A stretch of DNA of 64,000 bases from Chara braunii (GCA_003427395.1 BFEA01000221.1:1634662-1698661); one strand, 5' to 3'; shown: positions 1-11,520, counted from the first letter of the stretch. Numbers and translations are program-made. The notes: generated by a model from the letters alone, not told the origin.

Positions 1-888
1 CAGACAGACAGAGAAACAGAGAGATCAAACAATCACCATCAACCTAATGGAAGGTAGCCATAGGTCCATCTGTCATTTTGTTGGTCCATCCTACTATTCA
101 GCTGGAACATTGGTGCATAAGTCTTTCTGTTGCTTCGTAAGATTGCTGGTCTTTCCATCATTATGTTGATCTCCCAGTCTGTGTGGCAGTATGTCACTGT
201 GCTGATCCCCCAGCAGTGGAAAGCAGTTCAATAATACATATTCAAATATTTATATATTATTCATAGTATTTTCATGCCTTTGCCCTGTGCCTTTCCTACC
301 AGTCAGCATCATTGTTGCATTCTTTAAGTGTCTGGATATCCCTCAGGTTGTGCTCGCTTGCCCCTCCCTGCTTGGATGCGCCTCAGGTTGGGTTTGAACT
401 TCCCTTAACACAGATGCGCTGTCCCCATCTGCAGCTATTGCTATAGCATGAGATGAATGTGGGTGTCCCACTCACTGATGACCCAATCAAACTGAGGTGC
501 TCTGTAGGTCCACAATGCCGGAGAACCATGTTATAGTGTGTGCTGGCCTGGTACAGTGCTCTCCAAGCATGTACTTTCTCAAGGATGACTGTGCCTGCAG
601 ACATAAGTAAACCTGCATCTCTTTCTGCTTGTTATAAACGACCGGTGGACGAGGGATTTGAACCCACACCATTCATGGTATGCGTGTCTTCTACAAAGTC
701 CACGATATCTACGAAGCAATCATGTGCTCGACAAGGGATGAGTAACGCCTAAAGCCTTAGGGGGCAGGCCCAGCAGGTGCTATGTTTGTACTCAGAAAGC
801 ATGAACCTAGTTGTATAAGTAGGCAGGTTCATGTTTTACTTAGCAAGGACATGGCACCAGTGCGTCCTGCCCCTTATTTGAGAAGTAT
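1..888. other. No recognisable gene
   Basis: Only short open frames without recognisable domains are seen on either strand. The stretch looks like degraded intergenic sequence. Confidence 0.5.
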
Positions 889-1013
889 GAGATATCGTCG
901 TTTAACTGACCGGCTCCTGGTTATTCAGAATGATTTATTCTGTTCATTCGATTGTGTCTGGATTCAAACTTCGCTCTGTACAGTTCATGGGTGTACCGAC
1001 TGAGGTAGGCCCG
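889..1013 (-). repeat. tRNA-derived SINE copy, antisense
   Basis: On the minus strand this reads GCCTACCTCAGT and a GGTACACC stretch (A-box-like), then a degenerate B box and a body ending in a CCGGTCAG motif and GATATC. The same arrangement recurs near 29.65, 37.5, 47.5, 48.3/48.7, 60.6 and 62.9 kb. It is a dispersed family, not a tRNA gene, because no acceptor stem closes. Confidence 0.6.
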
Positions 1014-1215
1014 TTTCCTGTCGTTTTTTCTTTCATTTTTGGGTCTTCTGCCTCTGTTTTCTCCACTACCTGTCTGCACCTGCCCCTTGGAACTGAGCTC
1101 TTGTTTGAAAACAGTGCGGCCTCATGACGGCAGTTATGATGTTCAGCTCAGCAGATATCAATCAATCAATCAATCAATCATTGACAACACTTCTTTGCTC
1201 TTTTCGTGGGTATAA

Positions 1216-1407
1216 AGAAACGTAAATGAGAAAAACGTTGTGGGGATCTGTCCCCTAGTAGTGACTGAATGGTACATGCCTGGGACCACAGATTGGAGTG
1301 ATGATGATGTGGTGAGAATGATTCTTCGTCCACAAGATCGACGCAGTGACACCACGGATTGGAGTGATGATGATGTGGTGATTGAAATTGAACCTGGTGA
1401 AAAGTGA
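1216..1407 (+). CDS. Short ORF with an internal duplication, possible exon
   Basis: A frame of about 60 codons ends in TGA at 1405-1407. It contains the peptide TTDWSDDDVV twice, encoded by a direct repeat at about 1285-1313 and 1350-1378. A donor-like AA|GTGAGTG overlaps the stop, so it could be an exon end. Its phase does not fit the acceptor before the next ORF at 1533, so I do not join them. No family is recognised. An (ATCA)n tract lies just upstream at about 1159-1180. Confidence 0.25.
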   Translation, partial: RNVNEKNVVGICPLVVTEWYMPGTTDWSDDDVVRMILRPQDRRSDTTDWSDDDVVIEIEPGEK

Positions 1408-1451
1408 GTGTGGAGTCGTGATGACTCTGATGAGGCGAAGGGACAACAGCA

Positions 1452-2453
1452 TTGTTCTATGTGGTTGTTTTACGGCTGTGTGCTGACCTCTGCACTTTTG
1501 CAACATCTTGCATTTCTGTCATGGCTCATCAGGAAACCCTTGAACAGGAGAATCGACGTCTTCGGACGCTGCTGAGCGAGATTGGGTCCAGGATAAGCAA
1601 TGAGCTGTTTTCTTCGAGTGTCCCCTCTCCTCCTCCTCCTTCAGCTGAAGCTGCCAATCATTCTGAGATCGGTGAGGGGTCGTTTCGGAACCTGCACGAC
1701 TGCCCAGAGTGCACAGATGTCCCTCAGACTCTCTTCCAACCACAGAGTAGTATGGAGAAAGGCAATGTTGGTGCAGGGGGACAACGAAGGAGGAGCAAGA
1801 ATCCTAGCGAAAGCGCCAGAAGCAAGGAGCGTTGCTCGTTCTTCAACCGGGCTGTGGCGATGGGAAGACCGGAGGCGGAAACAGCAGATGGCAATCGCAC
1901 CCGAAGCCAAGCAGTATGCCGCACAGATGGCAGCATTTCCGACAGACAGCCTCAAGCAGACGTCGTGAACAGTACGCCTCCACCACCTCTTGGCAGTGGG
2001 GTGCTTGGAGGAGGGGGTCCCGCCTTCTTCCCCTCTTGCCAACCGGGCTGCATGATCCCCAACTGGCAAGCAGGGCCATCGACTCTTCATCTGCCAATCC
2101 ATGCTCACCACAGGAACCATCAGCAGCAGCACCACCAACAGCATCACCACCATCACTCGCAGTCCATCCCGAATATTGGACCATATCCATTGCTAGAGAG
2201 CTATCCCTCTTCGACCCACAAGGTGAGTGGACCATCCTTGCCTGCAACTGCCGCTGTAAACGCAACGCCAGCAGTGATGGTCAATGGGTATTCGGGTACA
2301 GGCCTTATCGAGCCTATGTTCTGTAGTATACATCCACAAGCCAATCAGAATCAGGACCTAAGTGGTAGTCAGATCCTTACAGCGCCCCTGCAAGATTGTG
2401 GCGAGAATGTTGCTGTCGATGGCCAACACTACCTAGAAAAGCAGAGGGCATAG
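1452..2453 (+). CDS. Hypothetical protein exon with leucine-zipper-like start and His/Gln tract
   Basis: This is a 333-codon frame. The protein-like part begins at the second methionine (ATG 1521) or at a candidate splice acceptor, CATCAG|GAAACC, at 1532/1533. It opens with an E/Q/R/L-rich helix (LEQENRRLRTLLSEI) resembling the end of a leucine zipper. A proline run, an RRR-SKN basic patch and a Gln/His-rich tract (about residues 223-238) follow. The first 23 residues are probably not translated if 1521 or the acceptor is used. A strong donor consensus, CACAAG|GTGAGT, lies at 2222/2223, so the true exon may stop there. The low-complexity composition suggests a regulatory protein, but no DNA-binding domain is visible and no family can be named. 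Other exons are not identified. Confidence 0.4.
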   Translation: MFYVVVLRLCADLCTFATSCISVMAHQETLEQENRRLRTLLSEIGSRISNELFSSSVPSPPPPSAEAANHSEIGEGSFRNLHDCPECTDVPQTLFQPQSSMEKGNVGAGGQRRRSKNPSESARSKERCSFFNRAVAMGRPEAETADGNRTRSQAVCRTDGSISDRQPQADVVNSTPPPPLGSGVLGGGGPAFFPSCQPGCMIPNWQAGPSTLHLPIHAHHRNHQQQHHQQHHHHHSQSIPNIGPYPLLESYPSSTHKVSGPSLPATAAVNATPAVMVNGYSGTGLIEPMFCSIHPQANQNQDLSGSQILTAPLQDCGENVAVDGQHYLEKQRA

Positions 2454-4523
2454 GTTGAGAAAGGTCAACCTAGTCACTGGGGAGTCATAGGGCCCCACCC
2501 CACCGCTCGACATTCGACACGTATCTGGACTGTTTATGGACCATGTTCATTCTGACCGATCGGACATTTTGAACGTGTTGGGACCATTTCTAGCTCCATA
2601 TGCATTTAGGATGTTGTGCAGTGGAGCGAGGCCCATAAGGTCGAAAAGGGAAGGGATGAAGAGGGAATGGATCGAGTCATTTGTCATGGGGCAGTAGAGT
2701 TATGTGTCAGGGTGGAGGATGCCGTGCATACGTAATTGTTTGTTCTGTTGCTCCACAGCTGGGTTGTCTAGAGGCACACGGAGATGGCAGAGCGCGTCAA
2801 CACCCCTTGGACCTACTGTGTGGTCATTCTGACTCATTCTTGCATTGTGTATATGTTACCTACACTTGATTTGTAAATCTTTTCCCTGTTTTGAAGTAGC
2901 AGTCCGCTAGTGGAGTTGGCTCGCCGGGGTGTGGGGTACATGGGTTATGTTGTGTCTTCTCTCGCCTTGCCCGTTTGTTTGTCCAGCGGAAAGAAGAGGA
3001 GACCATCATGCTATTGCTTTCCTTGGCTTTTTTTTGGGTGGGTTGGGGGGGGGGGGGGGGGGGGGGGGGGGGAGTTGAGTGCATCACACAGCTTTTCCAA
3101 CTCGGTCTGTACCTTTTTTATCCTTATCAAGCTTTGGATATCGTCAATGATGACAGAGTAACCCATAAATGAATAAGATTTGAAATTTCCGTAATCTTGT
3201 CGTTATTTTTCATATACTCCTCGACGTTCTCGTCCTTGCTCGTCCTTGCTCCAGTGATCAAACTGTTTTCCTTTTCTTGCAGAATACTTAGTTATTGGTG
3301 TGGTCCAGCGCTCCTCGGTTCGCGCCAGTTTTTTTTTGTTTTGTTTTTTTCAACCTGCACTCTGACTTCTGTATTTCTTGGGACACTTTTGTGATCTTTT
3401 CCAATGTTAGGCCGTCGCCCTGCCCAGCACACCCCGGCCAGTTGGGCAGAGAGGCAAAACCAGACGGGTCAAAAAAGAGGCAAGGATCCCAAAAAAAAAG
3501 AAAAAGACTTCAGGACAGGACTCCGCTTAACCTAAGCGGTCAGAATCCAGTTTTAACTTCGATTTTGGTGATGGGTTGTGTAAGGGGATTTGGGGGGTAT
3601 AAAGTTATAATTTTATAAACAATGACTAAAGGGGATTAAAAGGGTACATTTCGACTCATGTTTTCGCACTGATTTTTATCTTTTAGAAGTAACAAGGAAT
3701 TTTGAGGTGGCGCTCAGCCAAACATTGTTCGTATTGCAATTTTACAAAACACTTTTTTTTGGATTTTTTTTTTTCTATTTTTTTTCAATGTTATGTGCTG
3801 GGACCGCCCGGGACCTTGTCCGGACCCTGGCCGTCCCGGGCCAACCGGGAGGGTACCCGGGCAACCTTGCCCCAGCCGGGCCGCCCCGAAGTCTTTTCTG
3901 CTTCTCCATTGTCACAGCCTTCAGGGAGCTGGCCCAGTTAAACCAAAGCATGGCATAGGGTCTATATTTTGAACCTGCACTCTCACTTCTGTAGTTTTCC
4001 GGACACGTGTGGTCTTTTCACTTTTTTCAAGTTTTTGGCTGTTTGACGGCCTTCCACGCAGTTTGGATCGTCCAGTAAAACCGAAGCACCAGGGATAGAG
4101 GGTTCTTCACACTTAAGCTTCTTTTCAGGACACTCGTGCAGTCTTTCCTGCTTTCGGTTTTTCGATGGCCCTCACATAGTTTCGGTCGTCTGGTAAAGAA
4201 TCATTTAAGAATGTGATTTTCCGCTGAAGGAGGGAAGGGAAACGGTGCGTGCTTCGTTGCATTCCTGCTCATTAGTTGAAAGTTGAAAGTTGAAACCTGA
4301 AAAGGAGCTACACCAATGGCTTAGCCCCTGACATTTCGCCCCTGACATTTCGCAGCCGACATTTTGCAATTGTTTAAGATGTTACAAACTTACAACTTCA
4401 AGTTTGAACTCGGAATCTGTGGATCGTGTGGACGGTTAGTTGTGGATATGGCAATTTGCGCTCGTTCAGCTACTCGTCGCTTCGGGTGCGAATTTTGTGG
4501 TACATTTAATGTCATTTATGCCA
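2454..4523. other. Intergenic, diverged internal repeats, G/T homopolymers
   Basis: A G-run lies at about 3043-3073, with T-rich runs near 3330 and 3750-3785. A segment beginning AACCTGCACTCT recurs at about 3352 and 3973, with related sequence near 4110-4205. A GC-rich proline/glycine-like stretch of CCCGGGCC motifs sits at 3800-3890. No gene is recognised. Confidence 0.5.
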
Positions 4524-4679
4524 TGCAATGGCTGTTTGCTGAAGCAGCCTGACGGAATGTATATTTCTGTGTGTGTGTGTGTGTGTCTGTGTGTGTGTAG
4601 GGGACTGTGTACCATTAAGAATAGGCATCTTGTTCACAGTGCAATGGCTGTTTGCTGAAGCAGCCTGACGGAATGTATA

Positions 4680-4722
<43 letters not shown>

Positions 4723-4763
4723 GGGACTGTGTACCATTAAGAATAGGCATCTTGTTCACAGTG
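4524..4763 (+). repeat. Tandem duplication of a ~120 bp unit containing (GT)n
   Basis: Two near-identical units (about 4524-4640 and 4641-4763) share the same start and the same end (GGCATCTTGTTCACAGT). They differ mainly in the length of the internal (GT)n tract, which is longer in copy 2. Confidence 0.85.
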
Positions 4764-4857
4764 TATCGCTTGAACGTTTGTCTGTTCCATCGAAGAGTCC
4801 CATGATGTGTCCTGTTGGATATGTGGTGGTCCGTACAGCTTTGTTGACACCCTACCA

Positions 4858-4950
4858 TTCTGGGCATCCGTAAAAATTGGATCGGTACACAGAAGATTAG
4901 CATGGGCGCGGTGCAAGGATGAAACACACATATTGAGAAAAGTTCCAAAT
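4858..4950 (+). pseudogene. U6 snRNA pseudogene
   Basis: The sequence follows U6 from the CATCCG block through AGAAGATTAGCATGG and GCAAGGATGA to a GAGAAA block and a CCAAATT tail. The ACAGAGA box reads ACACAGA, the 5' stem is degenerate, and no plant-type USE or TATA box is seen at the expected spacing. It is a retroposed or decayed copy. Confidence 0.75.
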
Positions 4951-5601
4951 TGGAAAAAACAGGTTTGTTTACAACCAGAAATTTGAAAATTGAATGAGTG
5001 GACCTTTCAGAGGTTCCAAGGCTTTGGTAACATTGTAGACAAACCCCTGAAACTTGGGGCGGATGCCTTATCTGGGGCGCTTACACAGACGGCCCCAGCC
5101 TTGCAGAAAGTTTTTGTAACCACAAGCAAAACTCGGAGGAAAAAAAAAATGGCGGCCTCCGAAGCGGTGCGGGTTTCGTGCTGACACCCGCGGGCCGATG
5201 GGTGGTGTACTGGTGCCTAAAGTCTTTATGTGTAACATGCATAGGCTCTTTGTACACCTGTTTGTTCCCCCATCAGATAAGGCTCGTAGGCCCATGCTCT
5301 TTTTTTTTTTTTTTTGGAAAGCAGACCAGCCGGAGCCTGCACACGGGCCCACGCCAGCTCCTCGTGCACCCGGAAGTAAAAGACGTCAGCCTGACTCCGC
5401 CATCTTACACTTTCTCTTGTGACGGACAGGGGAACCCTTGAAGGCATTGGTTACTCCCGATTGGGAGGATCGACTGTCTGCAGGGAGTTGGGGTCCAAAA
5501 GCAGCAGTAGGCCCTCTCCGTGTCGAAAATGCCATTTTGGTAAATGCACTGGCTCCAGGGGGTTGGGTCATCCTACTGGCCACTGGTGAAAGATGCATTT
5601 G

Positions 5602-6000
5602 GTGTTTTTTAAGCTCAGAATTGTGGGAAGAAAAATTCTGGTGAAGACGCATTTGGTGCTGATCTTGAGTGCAAAATGTTAGAAAATAAAAACAAAATGT
5701 GGGTTGCTTTTAGATGGTGAACCCAGTTCTGGCTAGGAAGTTCGCACTCTTTTGTTCCATGTTCCTAGTGGAAGCCCCAAGATCTTTTGGTTTTGGTGTT
5801 TTTTAATCTCAGAATTGTGGGAGAAAATTTCTGAAGAAAATTCGGGTAAAGACGCATTTGGTGCTGATCTTTTCTGCAAAATGCTAGAAATTAAAAACAA
5901 AATTTGGGTTGCTTTTAGATGGTAAACCCATTTCTGGCTAGGAAGTTCGAACTGTTTTGTTCCATGTTCCTATTGGGAGCCCCAAAGATCTTTTGGTTCC
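5602..6000 (+). repeat. ~197 bp tandem duplication
   Basis: About 5602-5793 and 5798-6000 are two diverged copies sharing GACGCATTTGGTGCTGATCT, GGGTTGCTTTTAGATGGT and GTTCCATGTTCCTA. No coding potential is recognised. Sequence to either side (4951-5601 and 6001-7835) has no recognisable gene. Confidence 0.85.
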
Positions 6001-6526
6001 CTGCTGATATACAGGTAGTCTGATTTTCGATACGCCTGCTGCAAGGCAGGAGTTCATGTAGTTGTGATGTATAGGCCCTTCAAGAGCTCTTTGGCTTCAA
6101 TCAAATAGTACATGCATCCTTAAGTCATTATATGTATGTGACATGCGTCAATGCATCACCAGCTCGACCTCTGTTCGGTATAGTAACCCGTGTATAACAG
6201 CAGGCAACCTCACTGGCACGACGACAATGCTGGCCATCGGATCTCCAAAAGGACCAAAACTGTATGTTATCCCGGAATGGCATGGGATGGCATGGGATAA
6301 CGTAACAAATGGGAACGATCAGAAAAAGTGTAGGGGCAAAGGAGTGAAGGGGGGTTCAAGAGATGGTTCGAGTTATCTCGGACCACCAATGTGTAAAACA
6401 ATTGAAGGCTGTGGGGTCCCGAGTTGAAAATAATGGGACTAGGACAAGTTGAAGTAGGGGGGGCCATTAAATCAGACTAAAGGAAATGGTTTGAAGGGTG
6501 GCGTGGGCAAGGCGGCGCCATTATTG

Positions 6527-6548
6527 TAGTCTGAGGTACCTCAGACTA
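6527..6548. repeat. 22 bp perfect palindrome
   Basis: Two 11 bp arms meet without a spacer at GGTACC in an otherwise featureless intergenic stretch. Confidence 0.8.
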
Positions 6549-7835
6549 TGGCCTAGTTCTTAATGTATATCCTATCTAAGGTCTTGGAAATAGGAGCATA
6601 ACAATCTGTCACTTGTCCAAAGGAGAAAGGAAGGAAAAGAAAACTAAAAAGAAGAAGGGAAAAATTATAAAGGAAGAGACCAAGAGGAAGGCAAAGGCGA
6701 AGGTGAGTTGTCCGCTCAATAGGATTGTCATAGTTTAGATTGGCTGCTCCCTACCTTGGCTGGATTTCTGGATCTAATGCCACCAAATGCGGGGTGAAGA
6801 GATAAGGCCTTTGGGGCATTCTCTCTCATTATTTGAATAAAATAAAGAAAGTTAAACTAGTACCTTTGCCGCGTGGGAAAATAGCGGGCTTTGGGTGCAC
6901 TCCCGACCTTTCCAGAGGCTGAAACGAAACGGCCGCCGATCAGATTTCTAAATGGCAGCCGTCGTTTAGGAGTTTGGGAAAACTGGCACTTTTTCCTATT
7001 TTCCCAACAATTTAGGAGGTACAAGTGGTTCATTTTAGTCAGCGATCTGAAGTTCAGATCAATGGATAAGAATAAAAAAGGCAAACGGAGAACTCCGGAA
7101 TGAGTTGGCATCCCGAAATGGAAGAAACACAAGAGAAAGCAGACAACACAGCGCACTTGGCAAAAAAGTGAGACTAGGTAAACTTGAAAGTGAGAGATAG
7201 AGCCCCACGGGTTCTAACTCTCACCTAGGCCCACTTGGATGTAAATCGGAGGAGATCTAGCTATTGATAATAGCAAGATCTATAACCTAGGATGAAACGA
7301 GGCACAAATGGTACCTTGGCCCACTCAAATAAACCTACCAAAAGGTGCGAGCCCATTAAGCAACTAGGGGATGTTCACCTGGATTTTGGTGTAAGGAATG
7401 TTGGTCGGCAACTGCGGAGGGTTTTGGATTCTGCGTGGAAGATTTCATGGATGTCCAGCGTTGACGATGTAAGTTCTTGCTGCAATGGTGCTAGGGTGGG
7501 TTGAATATCAGGACCGGTACGACGTAAATTTTGGACACGAGGTCACTGTTGCAATGGGAAAGACATCCGACTGGTACAACGGTGGTTACCACTCCGTTTG
7601 GTTGCGGAATTTCGTATGGCTGAGGATCGATTACCAAGCTACAACGATAAACCTACCAAAACACAAAGTTGAGGGGTACTTGAAAGAAGAAAAAAATTGA
7701 GACTCAAAAACTTTCAATTTTAGATCGAGTTTTTCCCTTGATCTTCCAGATCCAATGTTTGAGCACGTAGAGGCAAAGTTTGAGTTGGTACACACACTTG
7801 AGAGCAGGTCAACAAAGGTTTAAATTTTCGTATAA

Positions 7836-8335
7836 TTTGTCATGTCATTTATAACAACACTCAAGGGTAATTTTAATCGAACTCACCACCAATTCATAAT
7901 GGTGACTATACTAACTAATTGCAAAATGAAAGACAAAAAAAAAAAGAACCTTCTAAAACAGCAAGGCAAAAATGCACCTTTATGCAAACTTTGTCAACAT
8001 TCCAATATCATAAAAATTTAAAATTTGTTCTTCGGGACATCCGTTAAAATTGGAACGATACACAAAAGATTAGCATGGGCCCTGCTCGAGGATGACATGC
8101 ATAAATCGAAAAATTATCCAAATTCAAAAAAACAATAATAATAAGCAGGGGAATTTCCAATGCTCCAAATGAAACCAAATTTGGCACATAACAAACTCGA
8201 GCCAAAACAGAAACAGGCAAAAAACAATAATAATAAAAAACAAAAGATTTGACCCTTAAAACCTAACTTTAGTTTTAAACCCGTTAACAAAGGAGGGGTC
8301 CCCGTTAACCACTTGTGCCATACCTCGGACTGCAC
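7836..8335 (+). repeat. Dispersed repeat, related to 58.87-59.24 kb
   Basis: Blocks such as ATTTATAACAA, CAAATTTGG and TTCCAATGCTCCAAATGA occur in the same order at 58,871-59,240. The two loci are diverged copies of one non-coding repeat. This copy contains a U6-derived insertion. The stretch from 8336 to 9010 shows no recognisable gene. Confidence 0.7.
8027..8124 (+). pseudogene. U6 snRNA processed pseudogene with A-rich tail
   Basis: This is the best U6 match in the window. It has the 5' TTCTTCGGGACATCCG, the block AAATTGGAACGATACA, then AAAGATTAGCATGG, GAGGATGACATGCATAAATC and a 3' TTATCCAAATTC. It is followed by an A-rich tail (AAAAAAACAATAATAATAA). The tail and its placement inside a repeat whose paralogue lacks it point to retroposition. 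ACACAAAAGA replaces the ACAGAGAAGA core. Confidence 0.8.
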
Positions 8336-9010
8336 CTACGGGCCCGGACGAAGGCCAGCTGAATTAGTAGAGCGCCCATAAGGGAAGTGAAGCCTTGGGG
8401 TTACCTATGACCGCCCTTGGTACTCGGAGGGGGTCCAAAGGCTGCACGCCTCACTCAGACTTGCATGAGGCATTCAGATGCTGCCCAAATATAATTGGTT
8501 GTGGTCTAGGACTGTCCGAAGTGTGAGAAGGTAAAGCGCTACCACTTTAGATGTTGAGAGTAAAGTCGAGGGCAGAAGAGGAGGCTAGAGGAGCTAGAGG
8601 AAGTGACGCTGGCCTAGGGAGGTGCTCCCCCACACCCCTTATATTGTAAAGAAGGAGAAGAGGCTTGAGGGAGTCACCATAGCCTTCCTAGAGCGGTGGA
8701 ATCGATAGTTGGTTTGAGGACAAGGTCCACCATAGCCAAGGGGCCAAGGAGGAGGCTTTATAAGAAGGAAGGAGACAAGGAGCTCGAGGAAGGAGAAAAG
8801 TGACCATTGAGAAAGGAGGCGATTTGGTAGGAGAAGGGAGCGATACCTACTACTTCAAGGATAGATGAAGACTACAAGAAGGTTAAACAGAATGACGGTT
8901 TAAGTTAGGAGGTTGATAAGCAGCTTTTTTTTTTCCTTTTTTTTTTCTGCCTACTTTTTAATTTATTCCCCAATATAGTATTAAATTCTTGGTCTGATTT
9001 ATTATAGGTA

Positions 9011-9270
9011 ACTTGGTTGGTTTGTAGGAGTTAGTTCCTCTAGTTTTATTCCTTATGATTGTTTGTTCTCTTGGTTGGTTTGTAGGAGTTAGTTCCTCTA
9101 GTTTTATTCCTTATGATTGTTTGTTCTTCATGTATATATACTTCATCTTATGATGATTGTTAATGCTTTGTATGTCATGTTTTTTTCCTTATTCATGGTT
9201 CTTCTTCATGTATATATACTTCACCTTAGGATGATTGTTAATGCTTTGTATGTCATGTTTTTTAAGTTTT
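9011..9270 (+). repeat. Two adjacent short tandem duplications
   Basis: A 58-59 bp unit starting CTTGGTTGGTTTGTAGGAG is present twice (about 9012-9127). A unit containing CATGTATATATACTTCA and GATTGTTAATGCTTTGTATG is then present twice (about 9128-9270). Confidence 0.85.
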
Positions 9271-9289
9271 ACGTCTTGTTTGTACTTCC

Positions 9290-10223
9290 TCTTTATGATT
9301 TTATATTTTGGGCTATTCTAGGTAGTGTACGCATGTGTTGTGAGTTCTTTTTCACTAGTTCTACTAGTTGTATGTGCTAATTGTTTATGCTTTTGCTCAT
9401 GTCTCTACTTTTGACTGTCTTAATATGTGTTGTGAATGCATTTCTACTAATTTCTCTAGTTGTTTGTGCTTGTTGTCTATCCTTTTGCTCATGTTTCTAC
9501 TTCAGGCTATTCTAAGTAGTAAAAAAAAAAAAGTGGTACATGTACATTTTGTGAGTGCATTTCTATTAGTTTTTCAAATTGTTTGTGCTCATTTTCTATC
9601 CTTTTGCTCATGTTTCTACTTCGGTTCATTCTAGGTAGTACATGTATATTGTATGAGTTCATTTTTACTAGTTTTTTTAGTTGTTTGTGCTCATTGTCTA
9701 TAATTTTACTTATGTTTCAACTTGCGAACTATTGTACGTAGGTATGCATGTTTTGTGAGTCATTTTCACTTGGTTTACTAGTTTGTATCATTATCTCTAC
9801 TTTTGCACGTTTCTACTCCGAATTAGTCTATGTAGTTTATGTTAGTGGTAAGTTCATTTCTATTAGTTTCACTAGTTGATTGTACTCTTTGGGTCTTTGT
9901 CTTTATTTTTCTCATGTTTCCAGGCAGTGTTTGCATGTGTTGTGAGTCATTTTTACTTGTTTTACTAGTTGTTGGTGCTCATTGTCATTACTTCAGCACA
10001 TGTGTCTACTTCAGACTACTCTAGGTAGTGAAGGAATGTGTTGCGCGTTCATTTTTCTATTAGCTTCATTAGTTGTTTGTGCTCATTGTTTATTTTTTGT
10101 CCATGCTTTTACTTCAGACTTGTCTATGTAGCATATGCGGATGTTGTGAATTATTTCTAATTAGTTTCACTAAATTTTAGTCTCTACTTTTGCTCATGTC
10201 TTTGCTACGGACTAATCTAGGTA
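9290..10223 (+). repeat. Degenerate ~100 bp tandem array, left of the large element
   Basis: Each unit contains TCTAGGTAGT, then ATGTGTTGTGAGTTCATTT, ACTAGTTTCACTAGTTGTTT, GTGCTCATTGT and CTCATGTTTCTACTTC. Units recur near 9318, 9512, 9630, 9737, 9830, 9920, 10018, 10122 and 10216. The last unit is cut after CTAATCTAGGTA, exactly where the inserted element starts, and the missing continuation appears at 30,188. Confidence 0.85.
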
Positions 10224-10241
10224 AACGGTGTTTTCGTTAAA
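10224..10241 (+). repeat. Left terminal inverted repeat
   Basis: 18 bp, identical to the reverse complement of 30,170-30,187. Similarity stops at the outer edge and fades quickly inwards. Confidence 0.85.
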
Positions 10242-10415
10242 GGTGAAATTGTTTTCATGTTCACTTTTTATTTTAATTGTAAAATGACACAAAGAACTGA
10301 GGGAAAAATAAGCAAACAACGAGAAAACAATGGTTATTCATGAAAGCTCTTGAAGGAAATTAAACACAAATTTTCACCTCGAATGTTCACACGTACACAA
10401 GCCGCAAATATGTTG

Positions 10416-10587
10416 ACATGTCACTCAGTAAAACACGCCAACCTCATCAAAAACTGATGAGAAGTCTAGGAAATGTCATTATACATTGTTGGCAAACCAC
10501 TCTGTAAACATGTCACTCAGTAAAACACGCCAACCTCATCAAAAACTGATGAGAAGTCTTAGACTAGGAAATGTCATTATACATTGT
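10416..10587 (+). repeat. Subterminal direct repeat pair
   Basis: Copies at 10,416-10,489 and 10,508-10,587 share ACATGTCACTCAGTAAAACA and AACTGATGAGAAGTCT. The second has a 6 bp TAGACT duplication. Subterminal repeats are common transposase-binding platforms; that role is only inferred here. Confidence 0.85.
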
Positions 10588-10700
10588 CAACATATTTTCA
10601 AAATTGCCTACAATACACATTTTCACCCGGAATGTTAACACTAAGTAAACATGTCAACCTCATTTTTTCAAACCTAGAACCTGAATTCTCATTGACTTTC

Positions 10701-11520
10701 CTATCTAACCATGGACAAAATGTCAAATGTTATTCTAAGTCTCATATTAGGAATACTATCTTGTGAGAAACCGAACGGAGGGAAGTGACATTTTGAAAGC
10801 AAAGATGCAAAACCTAACATAAAAACACCACAACTAGAAGGATCTTCTTGAGCAGGAATCCCATCTACTGATGTATCAAAGTAGGATGTAGGTTCCTCCA
10901 CATGATATTTTTTTCGAAAATTTGTCGCTGAAACTCCGCTCTGAAAAAATCTGCCAAAAGTTTGAGGGTTGGACCATAGTCAACACGATGGAGAGAGTCT
11001 ACGAGGCGGAATTTACACTCAGAGCGATCTATACTGACATAAGCTAAGGCCCAATGATTTCCGAAATGGAGAGCGATAATTACCAAATCAAAATTGCAAA
11101 AATTTATGTCCTTCACCCATTTCGTCCCTTTAGAGTATGCGATTTCAGCGGACTGAGCTTTTGACAATCTGGGAAAGAAAAAAGAATTTAGAATATGCAC
11201 AGATGGAATGCTACAATAACTTTCATCTTTTGCCACTTTTGCACATGTCGATTCCACCTTCTTGATGTAGTCATTGGTGATCTGAACGGCTAGCAGGTAC
11301 AAATTGACGACTTCATCATTTAACCATTCCCCATCTTTGGCGGCGAGCATGACGTCTTTTTTTCCACCTTCCACCTCCCCTTGTAATCGACAATGTCGTA
11401 TTCTTCATTCTCTTCAGTGCTGCCGTTAACCATTTCAAGATACTCCTTTTCTTCTACAGTAAGGCATACTGTTGCTAAAAGAATATGGAATAAAGGGTCA
11501 TACACTGCATACAAACACAT
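10701..11520 (-). pseudogene. Ulp1/SENP-type SUMO protease (C48), two frameshifts
   Basis: Three overlapping frames together encode a Ulp1-like cysteine protease domain. The entry motif WLNDEVVN is in the 10,865-11,374 frame (residues 17-24). It is followed by the catalytic His in GNHWAL (residue 107) and Asp in LVDSL (residue 126). The oxyanion Gln and nucleophile Cys, IPAQEDPSSCGVF, are in the 10,701-10,901 frame (Q18, C24). The N-terminal lead-in (TVEEKEYLEMVNG) is in the 11,320-11,520 frame, after a likely splice acceptor near 11,470. So all four catalytic elements are present in order, but the frame changes twice. Both changes fall at seven-base A runs of the coding strand (plus T runs 11,357-11,363 and 10,908-10,914). 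They are therefore either assembly indels or recent slippage mutations. In transposons of this kind the protease is thought to act on SUMO-like or polyprotein substrates; the substrate here is unknown. Confidence 0.8.

Noticed and set aside
1404-1532. Intron joining the 1.2-1.4 kb ORF to the 1.53 kb ORF
   Set aside because: Donor and acceptor are good but the phases do not match.
4858-8124. Functional U6 snRNA genes
   Set aside because: Core boxes are mutated and no USE/TATA promoter pair is seen upstream; A-rich tails and insertion context indicate retroposed copies.
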